The notes beneath the pieces were generated by a model, which did no database searches, was not told the origin of the DNA, and saw nothing but the letters and a program-made list of their open reading frames with translations. Position numbers and translations under genes: made by a program. This document shows, in pieces, positions 57,107-64,000 of a DNA stretch of 64,000 nt. This DNA comes from Fibrella forsythiae (GTDB lineage Bacteria; Bacteroidota; Bacteroidia; Cytophagales; Spirosomataceae): assembly GCF_017353175.1 (NCBI RefSeq), contig NZ_JAFMYW010000009.1:124001-188000 (forward strand). Direction: 5' to 3'. Each line of letters starts with the position of its first letter. The stretch's first letter is position 1.

Positions 57107-58219
57107 ATGTGGCATTATTTTCCGGGGCAGTACATGCCCTCGTATCAGATAAACAGAGCGTTAACCCAGGCGCACTACGGCGGCGGGGAGTTTGCCGAAA
57201 TCCTGGAAGTGGCGAGCCAGATCGACCCGCTCGACCGCGAAAGTTTCAATAAAGCGTGGGCCAATATGGGCGATACCGTCTATGAGCTGGCTGAAAACTA
57301 CGCGAAAGCTAACAAACGGGTGTCGGCCCGGCGGACGTACCTACGCGCGTTCAACTACCTGCGTACAGCCGAGTTTTTCATGACCCTGCACGACGACCGG
57401 AAGCTACCCTATTACCTCAAGTGCCGGGACGCCTTCCTGAAAGCCATCGACTTGTTCGACGAGCGGCCCGTAACCGTCGATATTCCGTTCGAGGGGTCGT
57501 TTCTGCCGGCCTACCTGTTCAAACCGGCGGGTGTGAAAAATCCACCTGTGGTGGTCATGTTTGGTGGCCTGGACAGCCTGGCCGAGGAGCTCTACTTCGG
57601 CATTGCCCAGCACCTTAACGAACGGGGCATTGCCATGATGGCCGTTGACGGGCCGGGGCAGGGGGCTGCCCTTCGGCTAAACCACCTGCATACCCGCTAC
57701 GACTATAACGTGCCGGGTACAGCGGTACTGGATTACATCATCGAAAACCTGGGCGAGCATGTCGATACGTCGCGGGTGGGCATCGGTGCCGTATCGATGG
57801 GGGGCTATATGGCCGCGCGCTGTGCTGCCTTTGAACCTCGCTTCAAAGTGTGTATGATTTTCGGCGCCGTTTGGTCGTATTACGACATCTGGAAAAATCG
57901 TCCTGATACGCACCCACTGGCCGAAATTGTTCAGCACATCGTTGGCGCCGATAACATGACCGATGCCCGTGAGCGGCTTAAGGACTTTACGCTCGAAGGG
58001 GTAGCCGAGAAAATAACCTGCCCGACCTACATCCTACATGGAGAAGACGACCGCCAGAATTTTGTAGAGAACGCCTACAAAGTGAACGCCGCCCTCACCT
58101 GCGAACACGTCATGGAAATTGTGCCGAAAGAATCCAGCGGTTCGGCGCACTGCTCCGTCGACGATTTCACCAAGACCTTCAATATGTATGACTGGGTAGG
58201 GGAGAAGTTAGCTGATTAA
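57107..58219 (+). CDS. Alpha/beta hydrolase, FrsA / dihydropseudooxynicotine-hydrolase-like
   Basis: 370 residues. About 120 helical N-terminal residues (YELAENYAKANKRVSARRTY) form the cap typical of the DUF1100 family. The hydrolase core follows, with MFGGLDSLAEELYFGI, nucleophile elbow IGAVSMGGYMAAR near residue 229, the acid in LHGEDDRQNF and His in SGSAHCSVD. Characterised relatives hydrolyse C-C bonds of ring-cleavage products such as 2,6-dihydroxypseudooxynicotine. Placement behind an extradiol dioxygenase suits a C-C hydrolase for the ring-opened product. That is an inference. Confidence 0.83.
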   Translation: MWHYFPGQYMPSYQINRALTQAHYGGGEFAEILEVASQIDPLDRESFNKAWANMGDTVYELAENYAKANKRVSARRTYLRAFNYLRTAEFFMTLHDDRKLPYYLKCRDAFLKAIDLFDERPVTVDIPFEGSFLPAYLFKPAGVKNPPVVVMFGGLDSLAEELYFGIAQHLNERGIAMMAVDGPGQGAALRLNHLHTRYDYNVPGTAVLDYIIENLGEHVDTSRVGIGAVSMGGYMAARCAAFEPRFKVCMIFGAVWSYYDIWKNRPDTHPLAEIVQHIVGADNMTDARERLKDFTLEGVAEKITCPTYILHGEDDRQNFVENAYKVNAALTCEHVMEIVPKESSGSAHCSVDDFTKTFNMYDWVGEKLAD

Positions 58220-58232
58220 TTGGTTGGGGGCT

Positions 58233-58405
58233 GGTTAATTGGTTAACTGGTTAATTGGATAAATAGTTAACTAGTTGATTATTAAGGTAGTTAATCTATT
58301 TTTTTACATAAATCAACCAACCCACCAGTCAACCAATTAACCAATTAACCAGCTAACCACTCAACCAATTAACCACTCAACCAGACACCAGCCCACCAAT
58401 CAACC
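58233..58405. repeat. Inverted octad element before the HisD-like gene
   Basis: The left units GGTTAATT GGTTAACT, GGTTAATT GGATAAAT and AGTTAACT AGTTGATT (58233-58280) face right units of the type NNNNAACC (58311-58405: AATCAACC, AGTCAACC, AATTAACC twice, AGCTAACC, ACTCAACC and so on). The period is 8 bp with a single 7-bp unit. The array ends one base before the ATG at 58407. It extends upstream to the TAA stop. Confidence 0.93.
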
Positions 58406-58406
58406 A

Positions 58407-59696
58407 ATGATAAGACAGATCAAAAAAGGCATTACCTACGCTGAGTCGGGCGAGGCCGATGCGCAGGTACGTGCCACCGTTGAGCAGATGCTGGCCGACG
58501 TGAAGCATGGGGGCGATGCCGCCGTTCGGGCCTTGTCGCGACGGCTGGACGACTGGTCGCCAGAGAGCTTTCGGCTGTCGCCGGAGCAGATCGAGGCCAT
58601 TGTTGCTATGCTACCGCAGCAGGTGATCGACGACATCCGGTTTGCGCAGACCCAGATCCGGAATTTTGCGCAGATTCAGCGGGCTTCCATTCAGGATGTA
58701 GAGGTTGAGACCCTGCCGGGCGTATTCCTGGGTCATAAAAACATCCCCGTCAACAGCGTAGGCTGCTACGTACCTGGCGGGCGTTACCCCATGGTGGCGT
58801 CGGCACACATGAGCGTGCTGACGGCCAAGGTGGCTGGCGTAAAGCGGGTCATTGCCTGTACGCCGCCCATCAAAGGCGAGATTCCGGCCGCTACCGTAGC
58901 CGCCATGCAGATGGCTGGTGCCGACGAAATTTACCTGCTCGGGGGCGTTCAGGCGGTGGCGATGATGGCCCTCGGCACTGAAACCGTGCAGGGCGTTGAC
59001 ATGCTGGTTGGGCCGGGCAATGCCTACGTAGCCGAAGCCAAACGGCAGCTGTACGGTAAAGTAGGCATCGACCTGTTTGCCGGCCCCACCGAAACCCTAA
59101 TTATTGCCGACGATACCAGCGACGTAGAAGTGTGCGCCACCGACTTGCTGGGGCAAGCCGAACACGGCCCGACCTCGCCCGCTGTGCTGCTCACCAACAG
59201 CCCGGCCATTGCCCACGGTATTCAGGCTGAAATTGAGCGCCAACTCGAAACACTGCCGACCGCCGATGTGGCTGGTGTAGCCTGGCGCGACTATGGACAG
59301 GTGATTCTGGTCGATACGGTCGATGAACTGATTTCGGAGGCCGACCGCATCGCGTCTGAACACGTGCAGGTGATGACCGAAAACCCGCGCCTGTTCCTCG
59401 AGCGCATGACCAACTACGGCGGCCTGTTCCTCGGCGAAAGAACCAACGTAGCCTATGGCGACAAAGTAATCGGTACCAACCACACCCTGCCGACCAGAGA
59501 AGCGGCCCGGTACACCGGTGGGCTATGGGTCGGCAAGTTCCTGAAGACCTGCACCTATCAGGAGATCAGAACGGCCGAGGCCAGCGCGATGATTGGTGAA
59601 TACTGCTCGCGGCTGTGCGCCATCGAAAACTTTGCGGGCCACCAGGCCCAAGCCGATCTGCGGGTGGAGCGCTACGGCCACCAGCCAACCAATTAA
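58407..59696 (+). CDS. HisD-family NAD-dependent dehydrogenase in a catabolic operon
   Basis: 429 residues with all HisD catalytic parts. The zinc ligands lie in [14 protein letters not shown] and, near the end, [16 protein letters not shown]. The catalytic Glu-His pair is [12 protein letters not shown]. The glycine-rich motif is [18 protein letters not shown]. It could be true histidinol dehydrogenase, but no his gene is near and the neighbours are catabolic. HisD-type paralogues oxidise other alcohols, for example sulfopropanediol (HpsN). The last five codons (His-Gln-Pro-Thr-Asn, then TAA) are themselves encoded by the octad array. Confidence 0.85.
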   Translation: MIRQIKKGITYAESGEADAQVRATVEQMLADVKHGGDAAVRALSRRLDDWSPESFRLSPEQIEAIVAMLPQQVIDDIRFAQTQIRNFAQIQRASIQDVEVETLPGVFLGHKNIPVNSVGCYVPGGRYPMVASAHMSVLTAKVAGVKRVIACTPPIKGEIPAATVAAMQMAGADEIYLLGGVQAVAMMALGTETVQGVDMLVGPGNAYVAEAKRQLYGKVGIDLFAGPTETLIIADDTSDVEVCATDLLGQAEHGPTSPAVLLTNSPAIAHGIQAEIERQLETLPTADVAGVAWRDYGQVILVDTVDELISEADRIASEHVQVMTENPRLFLERMTNYGGLFLGERTNVAYGDKVIGTNHTLPTREAARYTGGLWVGKFLKTCTYQEIRTAEASAMIGEYCSRLCAIENFAGHQAQADLRVERYGHQPTN

Positions 59697-59722
59697 CCAG
59701 TCAACTACCTACCCACCTGAAT
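59683..59722. repeat. Octad array overlapping the HisD stop codon
   Basis: AGCCAACC AATTAACC AGTCAACT ACCTACCC ACCTGAAT runs from the last HisD codons through the TAA stop up to 1-2 bases before the GTG of the MFS gene. It repeats the octad of 58311-58405 in the same orientation and has no inverted partner in the gap. Confidence 0.75.
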
Positions 59723-59723
59723 C

Positions 59724-60953
59724 GTGAAAAGAAGACTCTTTACCTACGAAAATGGCATCGTGCTGCTTATGGCGCTTACGTTCGGTTGCCTGTTTTTCGA
59801 CCGCCTGGCGCTCAACTTTCTGATGCCCTATGTGGCTAAAGACATCCAGCTGAACAACACGCAAATTGGCCTGTTGGCCGGGGCGCTATCGTTGGCATGG
59901 GCATTTTCGAGCTTTTTCTCGACAGCCTGGGCCGAGGTGAATAACCGGAAGAAGCTCGTTTTTATCGTGGCTGTTTTCACGTTCTCGGTCTGTTCGTTCG
60001 GGTCGGGTCTGGCCGTTTCGTTCGTTACCCTGCTGCTGGCCCGGCTGGTGATGGGCTTTGCCGAAGGGCCGGTCATTCCGCTGGCGCAGAATTTTGTGGA
60101 GCGCGAGTCATCACCGAATCGGCTGGGGCTGAACGCCGGTATTCTACAGGCCTTCGGGTCGGCGCTGTTCGGGTCTATCCTGGCCCCCGTGGTGCTGGTG
60201 CAGATTGCCGAACATATGGGCTGGCGAAATGCCTTTTTCGTAGCGGGGGCTCCCGGCCTGGTGCTGGGTTTGCTGGCGTGGTGGCTAGTCAGAAAATCGA
60301 CCGCCGAAAGTGTGATTAGTTCCGACAAATCGGCCATCAGCCTGAAGGAACTATGGCAGTATAATAACATCCGATGGGGTGTTCCGGCGGCCTGCTGCGT
60401 GTTTGGGTGGTGGTTCGCCACGCTGCCATTTATGGCCAATTACCTGGTCAATACCCAGGGCATGTCGGCCGACGATATGGGGAAGACCATGGGGCTACTA
60501 GGCGTTTCGGGTCTGGTTTCGTCTATAATCGTGCCCGGCCTGTCTGATCGGATCGGCCGTAAAAAAGTGCTGGTTGGGTTCATGCTGATCGGCGTTTTCT
60601 ACCCGTTCGCGGTCCACTTTCTGGCTGGAATGGCCCTTCAGTTGCCAGCCATGTTTCTTACCTATTTCACGATGGGCATCATCCCGATCATGGCGGCCGT
60701 AGTACCTTCTGAATCGGTACCCAATCACCTGAAAGCAAAGGCGATCGGGCTCATTACGGCCATTGCTGAAATCGTTGGCGGTGTGCTTGTGCCCGCCCTC
60801 TCAGGCATCCTGTCCGATACCGTTACGCCGTCTGCCTTTCTCTGGGTGTCGTCGGTCATGGCGGTCTTGGGACTGCTGTTCGTGATGAAGTTGCAGGAAA
60901 CCGCCCCGGTTACCACGACAATCGATAGCCAGGAACAATCGATGTTCGTTTAA
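59724..60953 (+). CDS. MFS transporter of the catabolic operon
   Basis: 409 residues from a GTG start, 12 predicted membrane helices. The MFS signatures are FDRLALNFLMPYVAKDIQLN, then NTQIGLLAGALSLAWAFSSF, the A-loop AEVNNRKK and the mid-loop DRIGRKKVLVG. The similarity pattern is nearest to the ACS group, which imports organic anions including aromatic acids. Within this operon it is the natural uptake carrier for the substrate. The octad array before it abuts the start codon. Confidence 0.87.
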   Translation: MKRRLFTYENGIVLLMALTFGCLFFDRLALNFLMPYVAKDIQLNNTQIGLLAGALSLAWAFSSFFSTAWAEVNNRKKLVFIVAVFTFSVCSFGSGLAVSFVTLLLARLVMGFAEGPVIPLAQNFVERESSPNRLGLNAGILQAFGSALFGSILAPVVLVQIAEHMGWRNAFFVAGAPGLVLGLLAWWLVRKSTAESVISSDKSAISLKELWQYNNIRWGVPAACCVFGWWFATLPFMANYLVNTQGMSADDMGKTMGLLGVSGLVSSIIVPGLSDRIGRKKVLVGFMLIGVFYPFAVHFLAGMALQLPAMFLTYFTMGIIPIMAAVVPSESVPNHLKAKAIGLITAIAEIVGGVLVPALSGILSDTVTPSAFLWVSSVMAVLGLLFVMKLQETAPVTTTIDSQEQSMFV

Positions 60954-60960
60954 GCCGGAA

Positions 60961-61707
60961 ATGATCGCACTACAAAACAAAATAGCGCTTGTTACGGGCG
61001 GGGCGGGCGGCATTGGTTCGGCCATTTGCCGGGCATTAGCCGAAGTGGGCGCATCGGTTGTGATTACGTATAACAGTGACGCCGAAAAAGCCCGGCGGCT
61101 GGTCGAAACGCTTCCCGGCCACGGACACGCCATCGTTCATGCCCCGGTACATGACCCGGAGCGGGTAGCCGCGCTGGGTACGTACCTGACCGATACCTAC
61201 GGTCGGCTGGATATCCTGGTCAACAATGCGGGGATCACCACGCCCGTACCGCACGACGATCTGGACGGACTCAGCGATGAGTGGATCGACCAGATTTTTC
61301 AGACCAACTGGCGGGGTGCGTTTGCGATGATCAGGGCCTGTAAACCCTTGTTGTTGGCTAGCGGGAACGGACTCATCGTCAATATATCGTCGGTGGCGGG
61401 GCAAACGGGCATCGGTAGTAATGTGGCCTATTGCGCCTCCAAAGCAGCGATGGATTCCATGACCCGCTCACTGGCCCGGTCGCTGGCCCCCCTGATCCGC
61501 GTCGTTTCGGTATCGCCGGGCTGGGTCATGGGCGACTACGCCAGCCGTTTTGATCCATCCTATTTAGAGAAACATGTAAACGCAACGCCCCTTGGCCGAC
61601 TAGCCACGCCCAATGATGTAGCGAATGCAATTCTGGCACTAACCACCACGCTCACCTTCACCACCGGCAGCATCATTCCAGTAGACGGTGGACGAACACT
61701 AAACTGA
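60961..61707 (+). CDS. Short-chain dehydrogenase/reductase (FabG-like)
   Basis: 248 residues: TGGAGGIG cofactor motif near residue 12, LVNNAGIT, catalytic Ser in IVNISSVAGQTG and YCASK near 158, closing PVDGGRTLN. It starts 7 bp after the MFS stop, a strong operon sign. It likely oxidises or reduces a hydroxyl/keto intermediate. The substrate is not determined. Confidence 0.88.
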   Translation: MIALQNKIALVTGGAGGIGSAICRALAEVGASVVITYNSDAEKARRLVETLPGHGHAIVHAPVHDPERVAALGTYLTDTYGRLDILVNNAGITTPVPHDDLDGLSDEWIDQIFQTNWRGAFAMIRACKPLLLASGNGLIVNISSVAGQTGIGSNVAYCASKAAMDSMTRSLARSLAPLIRVVSVSPGWVMGDYASRFDPSYLEKHVNATPLGRLATPNDVANAILALTTTLTFTTGSIIPVDGGRTLN

Positions 61708-61808
61708 TTGGGGATTTGGGATATCGGATTTGGGATTTGCTGCGCTTAGTACAGTTCCGAATCCAGGCAGAGCAAATCCCAAATCCGCAATCCCAAATCC
61801 GAAATCCT
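61706..61808. repeat. Inverted heptad element before the FAH-like gene
   Basis: The left units GATTGGG GATTTGG GATATCG GATTTGG GATTTGC (61706-61740) begin in the TGA stop. The right units AATCCCA AATCCGC AATCCCA AATCCGA and AATCCT (61775-61808) run directly into the ATG at 61809. The loop is 34 nt. A longer frame starting at 61716 would translate this array and is rejected. Confidence 0.95.
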
Positions 61809-62786
61809 ATGAAGCTTGTAACCTTTCTAACTCCTACCCAACAACCCCGCGCGGGCTGGCTGACGGCCGACGGCGATTCGTCGCCCGGCGTGGTTGACAT
61901 GCACGCGATCAGTGGCGGGCAGTTGCCGGCAGATATGCTGTCATTCATCGACGACCACGAACGCTACCGGGCGCTGATCCGGGAAAACAACTGGGAAACG
62001 GCCAGGGTAACGTACCTGACTAGCGAGATCAAGCTGCTGGCGCCGCTGCCCAACCCGCGCAGCTTCCGCGATTACATTGGGTTTGAGATGCACATGCTCA
62101 ATGCGTCGCGATCGTTTGGGCATACCATTGGACCAGCCTGGTACGAAATGCCTATTTTCTATTTCACCAACCATCAGGCTATCTACGGACCCGGCGACGA
62201 TATAAAGCGACCGGCCAAAGAAACCAGGCTGGATATTGAGCTGGAAATAGCCTGTATCATTGGCAAAAAGGGCAGCGACATCAAAGCCGGGGAGGCCCGT
62301 CCCTACATTTTTGGCTACACCATTTTCAACGACTGGACAGCGCGGGCCATTCAACGGCGTGAGATGGAAGTGCCATTGGGGCCGCACAAAGGCAAAGATT
62401 TTGCCAATGCCATTGGCCCCTGCATTGTCACAGCCGACGAAATGGACGCCTACCGATACACCATCACCGAAGCCGATTTCGCCGACCCCCTACGCTTCCC
62501 GCCCGGCCCCACCGACCGGCTAGACCTGACAATGCAAACCCGTATCAACGGCGTAACGGTCTGCGAAGGCAATTACAAAACGGCCTTCTACAATTTCGAG
62601 CAGATGATCGAGCGGGCCTCGGAAAACGGCGTGAACCTCATGCCCGGCGACATATTGGGCTCTGGCACAGTGGGTTGGGGTAGCTTGATCGAAAACAACT
62701 TCAGCGTTCACCGCCCTCTCGAACCGGGCGATGTGGTGGAACTGGAAATCGAGGGAATTGGCACGTTGACAAACACCGTCGTATGA
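61809..62786 (+). CDS. Fumarylacetoacetate hydrolase (FAH) family protein
   Basis: About 325 residues from the ATG at 61809 (MKLVTFLTPTQQPRAGWLTA). The metal and active-site region is RLDIELEIACIIGKKGS (Asp/Glu ligands), then GYTIFNDWTARAIQRREMEV, PHKGKDFANAIGPCIV and GDILGSGTVGWGSLIENN. The family cleaves C-C bonds or decarboxylates acyl pyruvates and 2-oxo-dienoates, which appear after meta-ring cleavage. Placement in this operon suits such a late step. It overlaps the next gene by 4 bp (ATGA). Confidence 0.9.
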   Translation: MKLVTFLTPTQQPRAGWLTADGDSSPGVVDMHAISGGQLPADMLSFIDDHERYRALIRENNWETARVTYLTSEIKLLAPLPNPRSFRDYIGFEMHMLNASRSFGHTIGPAWYEMPIFYFTNHQAIYGPGDDIKRPAKETRLDIELEIACIIGKKGSDIKAGEARPYIFGYTIFNDWTARAIQRREMEVPLGPHKGKDFANAIGPCIVTADEMDAYRYTITEADFADPLRFPPGPTDRLDLTMQTRINGVTVCEGNYKTAFYNFEQMIERASENGVNLMPGDILGSGTVGWGSLIENNFSVHRPLEPGDVVELEIEGIGTLTNTVV

Positions 62787-63073
62787 TTCTGGAACACGCC
62801 CTTATCACCGTTCAGGCCGGCCGGGAGGCCCAGTTTGAAGCCGAGTTTCCGAAAGCGAAAGCCATCATCAGCCAGGCCAATGGGTTTGTTGACCTTCAGC
62901 TTCGCCGGGGTATCGAGTCGCCCGGAACGTACCTGCTGCTGATTCATTGGCAAACGCTGGAAGACCATACCGTCAGCTTCCGGCAGTCGGAACTATTCAC
63001 GCAGTGGCGCGCCATCATAGGGCCGTTTTTCGCCAGTCCACCCGTCGTTGATCATTTTTCACCCCTGACCTAA
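62783..63073 (+). CDS. ABM-domain (antibiotic biosynthesis monooxygenase-like) protein
   Basis: 96 residues of the ferredoxin-like dimeric alpha/beta barrel fold: ILEHALITVQAGREAQFEAE, then GFVDLQLRRGIESPGTYLLL and SFRQSELFTQWRAII. Members act as small oxygenases, dismutases or isomerases, and some work in aromatic pathways. The start ATG overlaps the FAH stop (ATGA), so translation is coupled. The substrate is unknown. Confidence 0.8.
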   Translation: MILEHALITVQAGREAQFEAEFPKAKAIISQANGFVDLQLRRGIESPGTYLLLIHWQTLEDHTVSFRQSELFTQWRAIIGPFFASPPVVDHFSPLT

Positions 63074-63086
63074 ACTTCGAAACCAA

Positions 63087-63845
63087 ATGAAAATCATTGA
63101 CTTATCCGTCACGATCTCGCCGGAGATCAAGGAGCCGCTGCAGACCAAAATAGACTACGAAGACCACAAGGAAGGCGCGAAGAAAATGGGCTCGAAGCTC
63201 TTCGGCGGTGCGTCGGCCGATGTGTTCCTCGAGGGCAACGGCCCCGCCGGTGAGTTCCTGTACCTGACGGGCCATGCCGGTACGCACATCGACGCTCCCT
63301 GGCATTACTTTCCTACCTGCGAAGGCAAACCGTCGCGTACCATCGAAGAACTACCGCTCGACTGGTTTTTCCACGACGGCGTAGTGCTCGATTTTACCGA
63401 CAAACCCGACGGCTACTGCTTCTCGTCCGACGACCTGAAGGAGAGGTTGGCCGCTATCAACTACACGCTCAAACCCTTCGATATTGTCCTGATCCGCTGC
63501 GACGCCGACAAGCGCCTGCACGATGACGATTTCGTGAAAATCCACGTCGGTGCCTCGGCCGAAGCCACGCACTGGCTGATCGATCAGGGCATCAAGGTGA
63601 TGGGGACAGATGGCTGGGGCTGGGACATCCCGCTGCATATTCAAGCCGAAGACTATTTCAGCAACCCCCGCCCAGGCGTGATCTGGGCTGCCCATTACGT
63701 CGGTCGCGAGAAAGAATACTGCCAGATCGAGAAGCTGGCGAACCTTGATCAATTACCACCCTTCGGCTTTAAAGTGAGCTGTTTCCCGGCCAAGATCAAA
63801 GGCGGCAGTGCCGGCTGGTGCCGTGCCGTAGCCATTTTTGATTGA
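63087..63845 (+). CDS. Cyclase / kynurenine-formamidase-like metal hydrolase
   Basis: 252 residues with the cyclase-family metal motif HAGTHIDAPWHYF near residue 62 and VMGTDGWGWDIP further on. The fold binds Zn or Mn and hydrolyses amides or lactones. Members include kynurenine formamidase and various isatin or lactone hydrolases. In this operon it may open a lactone or cyclic amide intermediate. Last gene of the run. The repeat F element starts right after it. Confidence 0.87.
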   Translation: MKIIDLSVTISPEIKEPLQTKIDYEDHKEGAKKMGSKLFGGASADVFLEGNGPAGEFLYLTGHAGTHIDAPWHYFPTCEGKPSRTIEELPLDWFFHDGVVLDFTDKPDGYCFSSDDLKERLAAINYTLKPFDIVLIRCDADKRLHDDDFVKIHVGASAEATHWLIDQGIKVMGTDGWGWDIPLHIQAEDYFSNPRPGVIWAAHYVGREKEYCQIEKLANLDQLPPFGFKVSCFPAKIKGGSAGWCRAVAIFD

Positions 63846-63846
63846 G

Positions 63847-64000
63847 GATCGGTCCGCCGATGCGGTCGGATTGGGGATTTATTGCTTCGCGCTCTAGGCC
63901 CTTCGACAGGCTTAGGGTGACACAACACATCCAGCATGTGCATGACCAACTTGAGTGGGATTGTCACCCTGAGCCTGTCGAAGGGCCTAGAGCGCGAAGC
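63847..64000. repeat. Heptad remnant plus REP-like palindrome, copy F (runs to the window edge)
   Basis: After the cyclase stop, heptad-like words GGATTGG and GGATTTA lead into two 39-nt arms (63884-63922, 63962-64000) that pair at 38 of 39 positions. The arms hold GCTTCGCGCTCTAGGCCCTT and the core CTTCGACAGG. The 39-nt loop contains GCATGACCAACTTGAGTGGG. The right arm ends at the last base shown. Confidence 0.92.

Noticed and set aside
61716-61808. Upstream start of the FAH-like gene at 61716
   Set aside because: The added residues translate the heptad arrays (IPNPQSQIRNP) and are not part of the protein family.
55506-61808. Heptad arrays as a CRISPR or VNTR locus
   Set aside because: Units are 7-8 bp with no spacers, are inverted in pairs and are tied to gene borders, so they are neither CRISPR nor simple minisatellites.

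Overview
The window looks like the chromosome of a Bacteroidota bacterium of the order Cytophagales, most like Spirosoma and its relatives (an inference from gene families and base composition, not a database match). The supporting signs are a hybrid two-component regulator, a Bacteroidetes-type Hcp/TssD, a DUF4369-TlpA protein, a ThuA/sugar-dehydrogenase/PKD/cytochrome c fusion, many secreted CAZymes, and TAnnTTTG promoter boxes. I found no rRNA, tRNA, CRISPR, transposase or phage gene.

Layout. 1-6.1 kb (minus): a heavy-metal efflux set with a CDF transporter, a CzcA-type RND pump reading in frame into its CzcB-type adaptor, and a small exported protein. 6.2-12.7 kb: an orphan TssD, a molybdopterin oxidoreductase, the CbpA/CbpM chaperone pair, a VOC protein, a lipoprotein beta-propeller and an ECF sigma factor. 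12.9-24.7 kb: a 1421-residue hybrid sensor/regulator, a DUF1080 protein, a 1723-residue secreted protein of unknown function, PrmA and a YdeI-like protein. 24.9-29.9 kb: a lipid-linked oligosaccharide flippase, a GlmU-like nucleotidyltransferase, a heme-copper oxidase subunit III, IspE and a HupE/UreJ-like membrane protein. 29.9-39.4 kb (minus): a plant-polymer cluster of GH26 mannanase, the ThuA/dehydrogenase fusion, a sialate/acetyl esterase, a GH9 cellulase and a NIPSNAP protein, with no SusC/SusD pair. 40-49.9 kb: AraC regulators, an SDR, a TlpA oxidoreductase, an EamA exporter, a K+ channel with a zinc ribbon, a TolB-like propeller and a GH3 beta-glucosidase. 50-63.9 kb (all plus): an AraC regulator, a GH106-like rhamnosidase, an esterase, and a tight catabolic operon (extradiol dioxygenase, four-helix-bundle protein, C-C hydrolase-like protein, HisD-family dehydrogenase, MFS carrier, SDR, FAH-family hydrolase, ABM protein, cyclase). 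Together these suggest uptake and ring cleavage of a plant phenolic, perhaps released from a rhamnoside; the substrate is inferred only.

The most unusual feature is the DNA between genes. In the catabolic operon the gaps are filled by short tandem units of 7 bp (AATCCSA) or 8 bp (AATTAACC). An inverted copy begins inside the stop codon of the upstream gene, and the direct copy ends at a fixed phase against the next start codon. At two places the arms enclose a second palindrome built on the CCCTTCGACnnGCTCAGGGTGACA core, which recurs six times in the window. Other long hairpins use different units. Several genes also have a TAnnTTTG box only 3-5 bp before the ATG, predicting leaderless or nearly leaderless mRNAs.
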